The notes under the pieces were generated by a model, which saw only the letters and a program-made list of their open reading frames with translations, did not search any database and was not told the DNA's origin. From Dysgonomonas sp. PH5-45 (GTDB lineage Bacteria; Bacteroidota; Bacteroidia; Bacteroidales; Dysgonomonadaceae): a stretch of 53,921 bases of DNA. This document shows, piece by piece, positions 1 through 7,267 of this stretch (its first letter is position 1; each line of letters starts with the position of its first letter). A program made the translations under genes and the position numbers. The stretch is taken from positions 1-53,921 of the forward strand of contig NZ_JARXWE010000020.1 of assembly GCF_029893235.1 (NCBI RefSeq), read 5' to 3'.

Positions 1-33
1 AAGTAAGGTCCACTGCCGGACTACTCATACATA

Positions 34-64
34 CGATGGGCAAAATTGCCATCGCTTTTATTTA
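34..64 (+). terminator. Rho-independent terminator of an upstream plus-strand gene
   Basis: CGATGG (34-39) pairs with CCATCG (49-54), with one bulged G and a short inner C-A/T-G extension. On the plus strand it is followed by CTTTTATTTATC, a U-rich tail. The gene it would end lies outside the window to the left. Confidence 0.6.
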
Positions 65-65
65 T

Positions 66-173
66 CTAATTTTTTAAATACTGATTCGCATTAATTTTAT
101 TTTCGGAAAGGAGAGATAGTGTTTTGCTTGCGTTTCGGGCGGCTTCCAACAGCCGTTTAATATCGTCGTCCAT
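66..173 (-). pseudogene. proA: N-terminal remnant of proA (glutamate-5-semialdehyde dehydrogenase)
   Basis: The minus strand carries an ATG at 173 and a 35-codon frame ending in TAG at 66-68. Its first 29 residues read like the N-terminus of Bacteroidetes ProA, including the segment ASKTLSLLSENKINA, which matches the AASRxLAxLSxEKINA start of that family as I know it. The match stops there and the frame runs into NQYLKN and a stop, so about 400 residues of the normal enzyme are missing. I read it as the stump left by a deletion or rearrangement. ProA makes glutamate-5-semialdehyde in proline synthesis; this fragment has no catalytic domain. It could instead be an unrelated 35-aa small protein. 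Confidence 0.55.
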
Positions 174-251
174 CGTTTTGTTGTTCTCATTTTGTGGCTT
201 CGCAATGAAAGCCTGTTTTCGACAAAGATAATAATTTTATAAAAAAAGCAA

Positions 252-282
252 ATAGGCTGCACCCTATTAAAATGCAGCCTAT
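252..282 (-). terminator. Rho-independent terminator of the TonB receptor gene
   Basis: A perfect 10-bp stem, ATAGGCTGCA (252-261) against TGCAGCCTAT (273-282), lies 22 bp past the stop codon of the receptor gene. On the minus strand it is followed by TTGCTTTTTTTAT. Confidence 0.85.
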
Positions 283-303
283 CAGAGATATAATTATCAG
301 CCC

Positions 304-2367
304 TTATCTGAACGTGTAGCTTACCCCGCCCATCAGCCAAAAACCGGCCTGCGGAATATTGCCCAAATCAAAATAGTGCGTATCATAAAGGTTATTTATA
401 TCCAGATTTACAACAAGATTACGGTATGCGTTCCACTTCAGTTGAAGATCGAGTACCGAGTACGATTTATACGGTTCGGGGGTAGAGGTTTTCGTTGCCG
501 AATCGTATTTCGCATAACTGCCCATTCGTTTCTGGAAGCGGAAGTTCCAGCTTGCATATACTTTATCTTTATAGATGGGGTGTCCCAACTGTGCCGTAAA
601 TTTATCGCGCAGGTAATTAAGCACATAGTTAGAGTTCATTTCCCCCGAAACATTGTCGCCATTCTGATGCAGGCGGGTATAGCCCAGTTGCAGGGTTGTG
701 GGGTAACGCAAGCATGCGAATATCTGGTTCAAGTGGAATTTGGCTCCTACTTCCAATCCCTTCTTGTCGATAGAAGCATGATTGACCGAATGCCATTTTT
801 CGATAGGATTGGCAGGGTCGTCGGGGTTTTCTTCACGACGCAACACCCAATCTATCAGATTATCGCCTTCCATATAATAACCTGTAATGAAGGCTTGCAT
901 AAAATGGTTCGAATATTTGAAGCCTACCTCAAAAGCTTCCGAGCGTTCGGGCTTCAGATTAGGGCTGCCCGTATGCGTTTTGGTTGTATAATACATGTCG
1001 GTGAATGTAGGCATGCGTGTTGCTTTGCTCCACGAGCCGTAAACTTTCAGGTTATCAACAAGGCGATAACTTGTACTGATGGAAGGATAGAACTTATAGT
1101 CGCCCTTCAAGGCCGTGTTGTAGTTTGCCAAAACGCCCGCCGTCAGAGTGAATCTATCCAATACGACGTTATGCTCTAAGGCATAGCTTATATTGGTGCG
1201 GTCGTCTTCGCACTTATATTTTCCATCGGGTTCGTCCATCCTTTTTCCAAGCACACTACTCATTATTCCCTCGTTGCGGAATTCAGCACCCAAACTGGTT
1301 ATCCCCAAAACTGAGGAGTACTGAAAATTGAGGTTAGTGCCGTAAACATCCGTTCGGTGATGATTCTGCCCTATGGTAGTGTTACGGACAAGGTCGAAGC
1401 GGTCGTGATGGCGATTCCAATAGACCGTCGGGATAAATTTTAGTTTATCGCCCGTTTCACCTCTCACGGAGGCAAAATACGACTTAGTTCTGTCGTACTG
1501 GTTAGGATATACAGCCGAATAAAAGGTATTTGCCCCATACCGTTTATCGTTGTATCCGAGTTGAATATCAATTTTTGATTTTTCTACATCCAAGCGTGTT
1601 TGCCACAAAGCGTTAAAGATATCGTAATCGCTATTGGCTATGTAGCCGCCCGAAGTGCTGTACCCTACCGAAAGCTGATTGGTAGAAATGCCGGCCCGGA
1701 GCGCGCCTCCCGCCTCGGCATTGAACAGTTCGTGGCCTCCTGCCTGAAACTTTGCATAGGCCTTGTGGTCGGGGTACTTTTTGGTAATAATGTTCACTCC
1801 GCCCGAAAACGCGCTGGCGCCATACACCAAGGACGATGGCCCGTGCAGGATTTCTATGCGCTCAATGTCGTTAAGGTTTATTGGAATGTCGAAGCTGTAG
1901 TGCCCTGTTTGTGGATTGGAGAGGTTTACTCCGTTGAGAAGAATTGCTGTCTGGTCGAACGATCCGCCACGGATCGAAATATCGGCTTGTACGCCGTGTC
2001 CGCCTCTTTGCTGTACGTCTATGCCTGCCGCATAAGAGAGAAGGTCTTGAATACTTTGGACGGGCGCTCGTTGAATCTCATCGCGAGTGATAACCGTCAC
2101 CAACTTTGCCACCTGATTTGCTGCCAGTTCTACTCGCGATGCGGTAACGGTGACCTCATCGAGTTCCCTTTCTATCAGTTTTTCCTGCCTTGCCAACGTG
2201 TCGGAGGCTGTTTGCGCCGATGCCGTTGAATGCGCGAATGTAAGCACACAGCCCGCAACAACGCCAATGTTCACTACCCGGTTCATACTGTTGAACGCAC
2301 TGTAACCCGCACGGCAAAACCGTTTGAAGCGATATGCCCGGGCTTCCTTAATAAGTTTTTGTTTCAT
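304..2367 (-). CDS. TonB-dependent outer-membrane receptor, BtuB/CirA type
   Basis: A 687-aa receptor for energised uptake of a ligand across the outer membrane. An N-terminal plug (about residues 70-200) contains DEVTVTASR, SIQDLLSYAAGIDV, RGGSFDQTAILLNGVNLSNP and RIEILHGPSSLVYG, all typical of plug domains. A 22-strand-type barrel follows and ends in the aromatic-rich GGVSYTFR. There is no CarboxypepD_reg domain, so it is not SusC-like but resembles vitamin B12 and siderophore receptors. I saw no cobalamin riboswitch, so the ligand is open. ATG 2367 is chosen because a -7 box sits at 2415-2408, inside the longer possible reading frame. The leader is odd: a conserved-looking block (RFKRFCRAGYSAFNSM) precedes the hydrophobic signal segment, giving a signal peptide of about 50 residues. 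Its own terminator follows at 282-252. Confidence 0.93.
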   Translation of the reverse strand: MKQKLIKEARAYRFKRFCRAGYSAFNSMNRVVNIGVVAGCVLTFAHSTASAQTASDTLARQEKLIERELDEVTVTASRVELAANQVAKLVTVITRDEIQRAPVQSIQDLLSYAAGIDVQQRGGHGVQADISIRGGSFDQTAILLNGVNLSNPQTGHYSFDIPINLNDIERIEILHGPSSLVYGASAFSGGVNIITKKYPDHKAYAKFQAGGHELFNAEAGGALRAGISTNQLSVGYSTSGGYIANSDYDIFNALWQTRLDVEKSKIDIQLGYNDKRYGANTFYSAVYPNQYDRTKSYFASVRGETGDKLKFIPTVYWNRHHDRFDLVRNTTIGQNHHRTDVYGTNLNFQYSSVLGITSLGAEFRNEGIMSSVLGKRMDEPDGKYKCEDDRTNISYALEHNVVLDRFTLTAGVLANYNTALKGDYKFYPSISTSYRLVDNLKVYGSWSKATRMPTFTDMYYTTKTHTGSPNLKPERSEAFEVGFKYSNHFMQAFITGYYMEGDNLIDWVLRREENPDDPANPIEKWHSVNHASIDKKGLEVGAKFHLNQIFACLRYPTTLQLGYTRLHQNGDNVSGEMNSNYVLNYLRDKFTAQLGHPIYKDKVYASWNFRFQKRMGSYAKYDSATKTSTPEPYKSYSVLDLQLKWNAYRNLVVNLDINNLYDTHYFDLGNIPQAGFWLMGGVSYTFR

Positions 2368-2696
2368 TGATTTGTTTTGTTTAATTATTAAAAAAATTAA
2401 GTTGAAGCAAAAATAAATAAACAAACCATATCAGTTCCTTTATTTTTTATTTTTCACGCAACCCCGATTCCTTGCAGATATATTAAACAACAAATTATCA
2501 GTGTATTTTTTACAAAAACAATTTTAACCCCCAATAATGAAATTAGCTTTATTATGTGAAAAAAAGTTATATTTTTAATTTTATATACTTTATACTGTAA
2601 TTATTTTGAAGATTTTGCGTCTAATAACGCAGAAGGTTTAACTTTCTTCCCGGAAATAATCAGAATGCACTTTTTTATAACCAAATGTATTACTAA
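2368..2696. other. Divergent intergenic region between two outer-membrane protein genes
   Basis: AT-rich, 329 bp, between the minus-strand receptor and the plus-strand barrel protein. Apart from the minus-strand -7 box at 2408-2415 I see no riboswitch, gene or convincing plus-strand TAnnTTTG box. Confidence 0.6.
2408..2415 (-). promoter_or_regulatory. Bacteroidetes -7 box of the TonB receptor gene
   Basis: The minus strand reads TATTTTTG followed by C, an exact TAnnTTTG match, about 40 nt upstream of ATG 2367. No clear -33 TTTG at the usual spacing. Confidence 0.5.
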
Positions 2697-5153
2697 ATGA
2701 AAACATTAACAGCTCTACTTCTCTCCTTTTTCATTTTTTCTTCCCTGCAAGCACAAGGAAGCTATACGGTGAAAGGCCAATTTATTGATACGGACAAAGA
2801 CCCCATCGTTTATGCAACTCTTTCGGTTGCGAAAGATTCGCTTGCGAAAAATGTGGTACGCCGCCTTGCCTCGGACGATAAAGGGCGGTTTTCGGCCAAA
2901 ATAACCGAACCCGGGAAATACTACCTCACAGGTAGCGCTTTTAGCAAACAGGACTATAAAATGGAGTTCGAGATAAAAGAGGGCGACAAGGTTGTAGACC
3001 TCGGACAGCTGGTTATGCAAATAGCATCGCAAGAACTTGGCGAGGTAACCATAACCACCGCTAAACCCCTCGTAAAAGTAGAGATAGACAAACTGGTGTA
3101 CGACATGGAGAGCGACCCCGAGGCACAGACCTCCAACGCGCTCGATGTGCTCCGCAAAGTGCCCCTCATTACGGTAGACGGAGAAGACAAAATACAGGTA
3201 AAAGGTTCGAGCAGTTACAAGATTCTGGTCAACGGAAAACCGTCGAACCTGTTTAACACCAGTCCCGAAAAAGTGCTTAAAGGCATGCCTGCCAACTCCA
3301 TCAAGAATGTAGAAGTAATAACCGAACCCGGTGCCAAATACGACTCCGAAGGGGTTTCGGCACTGATAAACCTTATTACAGAGCAAAAATCATTGGATGG
3401 CTACACCGGTTCGGTGGGTGCAGGTATTGACTCGCAAGGAGCCTACAACGGAAGCCTCTATCTGGCCTTTACCAAAGGAAAACTCGGTTTCACAACCAAC
3501 ATGAGCTATTACCAATGGAAAAGCCCGAAATCGAGCTTCAGTAATATGACCGATTTCCTTCAGACCGGGCAAACACAACGATCTACCGGAAACAGCAAGT
3601 TCGACGGCGACGGAATGTATGGCACGGCTCTTTTGTCGTACGAGTTCGACTCGCTCAGATTATTAAGCTTTTCGGCACAGCGTTATGGTGGTGGTGGCGA
3701 CAACAAATCGTTCGGATATACAGGACTCTTCAAGAACGAAAATGATTTGATTTATTCGTTCGACCGCAATACAAAAACCGAAAGCGAATACGGAGGCACA
3801 TCCCTGAGCCTCGACTATCAGCGTTCGTTCGCAAAAAAAGGCGAATTGCTTACCCTCTCGTACAAATTGGGCTTGACCCCCGACGACTCCAAGAGCAATT
3901 CGCAAATACTGAACATATGGGGTACACCACCCGCCACCGAGCCATTCAAAACAAAGAACGATGCCGACGGAGCGGAACACACCGCCCAGATAGACTACGT
4001 GAATCCCCTCACCGAAAACCACTCTGTCGAAGCCGGAGTTAAATTCATTTACCGCGACAATAACAGTGACGGTTATTATTCGGTTTTCCGAAACGATGAA
4101 TGGATAGACAGTACACAATTCCATGCCGATAACCAAATGTCGCATATCCAGAGTATTTATTCGGGCTACGGAAGTTATCAGTTTAAGAAAACGAAATATG
4201 CCATAAAGGTAGGCGCTCGTTTTGAAGGCACACATCAGGATTTACAGTTCGGACAAGAGCCGAAAGTAAAAACCGATTATTTTAATGTGGTTCCCTCGGC
4301 TTTGCTTTCTTACCAGATGGGTATGAAGTCTTTGAAGGCGGGCTACAACATGCAGGTCAGACGGCCGGGTATATGGTATCTGAACCCCTACCGCAACGAA
4401 ACCGACCCACTCAACGTACATTATGGTAATCCGAATCTGGATACCGAAAAAACACACTCCTTGTCGCTTACTTACAGCAGCTTCACCCAAAAACTTATGA
4501 GCAACATAGGTTTATCGTACAGTTGGACAAACAACTCGATAGAAGATTACTCGCTGGCAGTTATAAAAGACGATGGAACAACTATAATGGAAAGCACTTA
4601 CAAAAATATAGGAAAGAACAAAAGACTGAGCCTGTACACTTATCTGAACTGGAATCCCGTTCCGATAGTACGTATGTACACCAACCTGTCTATCAGTTAC
4701 AACGACTACAAGAGCGCTAACGGCGACCTGAGCAACAACGGGTTTCAATCGAACGCATATCTTGGCGGTTCTTTAACTTTGCCAAAAGACTTCCGTTTCA
4801 GTGCCAACGCAGGGTTATATCAGTGGGGTATAGGGCTGCAATCGTCTAAAACGACAACAGGTTACTACACATCTTTTTCGCTGTCGAAAGAGCTGTTTGA
4901 CAAAAAGTTAACCCTGTCGGCCTACGCCCGCGATCCGTTCTGGAACAGCCAGTCGAGTAAATATTCATCGAGCGATACGAACTTCCGTACCGAAGGCCGA
5001 TACGACAGAAAAAGCCGTTCGTTCGGGTTCAGCATCAGTTATCGCTTTGGTGAAATGAAGAAAAGCGTGAAAACAATAGAACGGGGCATCTCGAACGACG
5101 ATGTTACCGGAGGCGGAAGCAAAGGCGGTGGTCAAGGTGGTGGCGGCAACTAA
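2697..5153 (+). CDS. Outer-membrane beta-barrel family protein with N-terminal CarboxypepD_reg-like domain
   Basis: An 818-aa TonB-receptor-like protein. A Sec signal peptide (MKTLTALLLSFFIFSSLQAQ) is followed by a beta-sandwich regulatory domain (about residues 20-105, YTVKGQFIDTDKDPIVYATL). Next comes a plug-like region (DVLRKVPLITVDGEDKIQVKG, VEVITEPGAKYDSEGVSALIN; about 150-230), then a barrel of the OMP_b-brl_3 type. The last barrel strand (FGFSISYRFG) is followed by about 35 residues ending in a Gly-rich tail, GGGSKGGGQGGGGN. Proteins of this type are common in Bacteroidetes and mostly of unknown substrate. The gene is divergent from the 304-2367 receptor and is closed by a hairpin at 5188-5239, so it is probably transcribed alone. 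The glycine-rich tail after the barrel is unusual and may be surface exposed or disordered. Confidence 0.9.
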   Translation: MKTLTALLLSFFIFSSLQAQGSYTVKGQFIDTDKDPIVYATLSVAKDSLAKNVVRRLASDDKGRFSAKITEPGKYYLTGSAFSKQDYKMEFEIKEGDKVVDLGQLVMQIASQELGEVTITTAKPLVKVEIDKLVYDMESDPEAQTSNALDVLRKVPLITVDGEDKIQVKGSSSYKILVNGKPSNLFNTSPEKVLKGMPANSIKNVEVITEPGAKYDSEGVSALINLITEQKSLDGYTGSVGAGIDSQGAYNGSLYLAFTKGKLGFTTNMSYYQWKSPKSSFSNMTDFLQTGQTQRSTGNSKFDGDGMYGTALLSYEFDSLRLLSFSAQRYGGGGDNKSFGYTGLFKNENDLIYSFDRNTKTESEYGGTSLSLDYQRSFAKKGELLTLSYKLGLTPDDSKSNSQILNIWGTPPATEPFKTKNDADGAEHTAQIDYVNPLTENHSVEAGVKFIYRDNNSDGYYSVFRNDEWIDSTQFHADNQMSHIQSIYSGYGSYQFKKTKYAIKVGARFEGTHQDLQFGQEPKVKTDYFNVVPSALLSYQMGMKSLKAGYNMQVRRPGIWYLNPYRNETDPLNVHYGNPNLDTEKTHSLSLTYSSFTQKLMSNIGLSYSWTNNSIEDYSLAVIKDDGTTIMESTYKNIGKNKRLSLYTYLNWNPVPIVRMYTNLSISYNDYKSANGDLSNNGFQSNAYLGGSLTLPKDFRFSANAGLYQWGIGLQSSKTTTGYYTSFSLSKELFDKKLTLSAYARDPFWNSQSSKYSSSDTNFRTEGRYDRKSRSFGFSISYRFGEMKKSVKTIERGISNDDVTGGGSKGGGQGGGGN

Positions 5154-5187
5154 AAGTCCTTCTATACGAAGCTAATAGCAAATGAAA

Positions 5188-5239
5188 ATTCCTTTCAAAC
5201 TCGCTCATGTACTAAAAGTAGAGTGAGTTTGAAAGGAAT
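5188..5239 (+). terminator. Hairpin terminator after the outer-membrane barrel gene
   Basis: A 19-bp stem with a single G-T wobble (5188-5206 with 5221-5239, loop 14 nt) begins 35 bp after the stop codon. The downstream tail AATATTT is only weakly U-rich, so it may work as a 3' stabiliser as well as a terminator. Confidence 0.6.
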
Positions 5240-5296
5240 AATATTTAGAAGAGGGTATCAAAAATCGGTTGATGGTATCAAATTGATATACTCTAC

Positions 5297-5366
5297 TGTC
5301 ATGTTGAACAATAGTGAAACATCTTTTCCTGTAAAAGGAGATTCTTCCCTACGGTGCAGAAGGACA
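5297..5366. repeat. REP-like intergenic repeat (one degenerate copy)
   Basis: The stretch starts TGTCATGTTGAAC, has GAGATTCTTCCCTACGG in the middle and ends GCAGAAGGACA. It resembles the dispersed palindromic repeats (TGTCATGCTGAAC...GAATGACA) often seen between Bacteroidetes genes. Only one copy is visible here, so the call rests on recall of that repeat type. Confidence 0.4.
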
Positions 5367-5370
5367 AAAA

Positions 5371-6059
5371 GAAATTAAAATTTACTTTTTACGCACTCCT
5401 TTCTATTTGTTTTACCTCAAAGGCTTATCATTCATTGTTGCGGAAGTTGCTTTAAATTATTTGCCCACAGAGCTTTGTTTGCAATACGAACATTTTTTTA
5501 ATTCTTATATTATACGTGGATACACCAAAAATGTAAAGATTTGCACAAAGCGCATTATTCGGATATAAAGATTCCATCAGAGATAGAGCAACTGCGAGAA
5601 AACATAAGCATAGATGCCCGAAGGATAAATAATAATACGTTTATTCTTGACTCAAATGTATTTTTAAATCCGCCGAAAACGGTTCTTTACTTCTATCAAT
5701 AAGGATTCATAAACAACGAAGATAAGGAAATGATTAAAGGCTGTTTCATTAAAATAGCTGATTCCTTTGAAGAAATGGTGAGCGTTATAAACCCGTGTTT
5801 CGGAGCCAAAAACTATTTTTATGTATCCGACCTCAATATCAACTCAAACAGTAGCTACCTGTCGTGGAACGGAAAAGCTTCGTCTTCTTTCAACTTACTT
5901 TTTTTCAACAGAATAATAATCCATAAGCCCGAAATATGCAACGCCCACAAGGAATGGCTCTTGTCCCTGAAAAAATATTCTACTCTGATAAGTGGCTCGA
6001 ACGAAATGGCTCAAGCCCAGTACCTCAAAAAACAAAGGGAATACATAAATTGGTTGTAA
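5371..6059 (+). pseudogene. Degraded gene of unknown family
   Basis: Three collinear pieces look coding. The first runs from about 5371 to 5540 in one frame (IYFLRTPFYLFYLKG ... YEHFFNSYIIRGYTKNV). The second, 5502-5699, is in another frame (IPSEIEQLRENI ... NPPKTVLYFYQ). The third continues in that same frame after a TAA at 5700-5702 and ends at 6059 (ADSFEEMVSVINPCFG ... KKQREYINWL). The switch between the first two falls around 5510-5560. So the gene carries at least one frameshift and one nonsense codon, and I find no start codon for the 5' part. The last piece alone has an ATG at 5730 and could be read as a 109-aa protein, but the coding-like sequence before the stop argues for decay. 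I do not recognise the family. Confidence 0.55.
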
Positions 6060-6079
6060 TATCATGATATATAAACTAA

Positions 6080-6110
6080 AGGCTCAACTATCTAAAACAT
6101 AGTTAAGCCT
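6080..6110 (-). terminator. Hairpin terminator, probably for the minus-strand gene 6200-6607
   Basis: AGGCTCAACTA (6080-6090) faces TAGTTAAGCCT (6100-6110). On the minus strand the single non-Watson-Crick pair is a T-G wobble, and the tail TTTAGTTTATATAT is U-rich, so the minus strand is favoured. It lies between the convergent pseudogene and the 6200-6607 gene. Confidence 0.5.
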
Positions 6111-6199
6111 CAGGTATTTTTTATCCAGCACCACCATACAAGATACACCGCAACCAAATGTACCGAATGTGATGTATCATCAATAGTGTGCCGGGGAGT

Positions 6200-6607
6200 T
6201 TAATGGCTTTCTACCTCTGCAAGCACTGGCCGAGGTTTACATGCCCTATGCTGATCTATGGAGAGAGCCTCCCAGCGTTCTCCATTCCAAACATACGGCC
6301 CGGGACAGAAGTACGAAACTGAAGCAAGATTATAAACTACAAGACCGATATAAACATTCTTATAGTCATCTCCTTTATCTATCGCCAAACCATCCATATC
6401 ATCTTCTTTTTCGAGGCTTACGCGTGGCAATCCTAATCCTCGCAAAGAGTTTGCTCCTATAACATCTGTTTCTTTTAAATCTAACAAAGCTCCTTTATTT
6501 GGCTCCAAAGCAGAACCTATGGTCACTTGCGCATTAAGATTCACCATTGTGCCCAAGCATATGGCTATAATGAACATCCTTAGTTTTGTACATTTGTCTG
6601 TTTTCAT
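6200..6607 (-). CDS. Small secreted protein of the Bacteroidetes VTIGS...GALLDLK family, probably C-terminally shortened
   Basis: 135 aa. A signal peptide ending LNAQ (about residue 27) is followed by VTIGSALEPNKGALLDLKE, then GLGLPRVSLEKEDDM, IGLVVYNLAS and YVWNGERWEAL. This order is typical of a family of exported Bacteroidetes proteins, often with FISUMP or other C-terminal domains. Relatives I know are usually 300 aa or more; this one stops about 20 residues after YVWNGERWE, so it may be truncated or a short form. Function unknown. ATG 6607 is used; the internal Met11 would also keep the signal peptide. A strong promoter on the same strand lies about 340 bp upstream (6943-6974). Confidence 0.7.
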   Translation of the reverse strand: MKTDKCTKLRMFIIAICLGTMVNLNAQVTIGSALEPNKGALLDLKETDVIGANSLRGLGLPRVSLEKEDDMDGLAIDKGDDYKNVYIGLVVYNLASVSYFCPGPYVWNGERWEALSIDQHRACKPRPVLAEVESH

Positions 6608-6814
6608 AATTATAAAATATTTTGGTAATGATCATATCAATAAAACGATGGGGAATATTTAACTTCATTGTCCTGATATCCTGTATTTATCATATCCGGA
6701 ATACACCAAGAACGAAATCGTATTAAAATAACCGTACTTTTGCCTTTTATTTTCTGCCTTTTTTAGAATCTGAAAAGAATAAAAATCACACTCATACAAT
6801 TTAAGAATAATCTC

Positions 6815-6839
6815 CTTATGAAAGCCTCTCTTTCATAAG
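6815..6839 (-). promoter_or_regulatory. Perfect 10-bp hairpin in the leader of 6200-6607 or end of a small RNA
   Basis: CTTATGAAAG (6815-6824) and CTTTCATAAG (6830-6839) with a 5-nt loop. On the minus strand it lies about 100 nt downstream of the expected start of the 6943-6974 promoter and is followed by GAGATTATTCTTAAATT, a moderately U-rich stretch. It could be an attenuator or terminator. Confidence 0.4.
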
Positions 6840-6942
6840 AGAAAGATATCCCCACTTACACTCACTATAATAAAGAAAAGAAATATTATTTGCCTCATTG
6901 TATCATCCGAGAACCAAATATTTGCCTTTTTCATCTTCAACT

Positions 6943-6974
6943 GCAAAGATAAATCAAATATTTGTATATACAAA
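6943..6974 (-). promoter_or_regulatory. Strong Bacteroidetes promoter, leftward
   Basis: On the minus strand TTTG (6974-6971), 19 nt, then TATCTTTGC (6951-6943): both boxes and their spacing match the consensus. The expected start is near 6936, about 330 nt before the 6200-6607 gene. Confidence 0.65.
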
Positions 6975-7267
6975 AAAACTCGTCCAAACAGATCCTATAA
7001 AAAAATAAAAATTGAATGAAATTCAGTTTACAAAAAAGCACAATCATCTTTCTTGCAATCACTTACAACATTCACATCAGTAAACCAAACAGCCCTCCCC
7101 ACCAAAAAGAACGAAGATAACCAACCCATCATCCATTTGTTAATAAAACACAAAAACCAATGTTTGGCTTTATATTTAGAACCATTCCGTTTATTTTGCC
7201 TTTATATAGTACCGTTTTGCGTATATTAGCTTTATAGAACGGTTCTTAGAAACTAAAAGGGACAAAA

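Larger units (their letters stand above)
6608..7267. other. 660-bp AT-rich intergenic region
   Basis: No convincing gene. It contains a near-consensus minus-strand promoter (6943-6974) and a perfect 10-bp inverted repeat (6815-6839). Just before yihY it holds a run of similar phrases (CTTTATATTTAGAACC, CTTTATATAGTACC, CTTTATAGAACGGTTC), the last containing the near-palindrome AGAACGGTTCT at 7237-7247. These could be operator-like sites, but there is no direct evidence. Confidence 0.5.

Noticed and set aside
304-2696. Possible cobalamin riboswitch ahead of the BtuB-like receptor
   Set aside because: The leader from the -7 box to the ATG is only about 35 nt and shows none of the conserved riboswitch stems.
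5730-6059. Intact 109-aa protein starting at ATG 5730
   Set aside because: The same frame continues upstream of the ATG through a single TAA with clearly coding-like sequence, so a decayed larger gene fits better.
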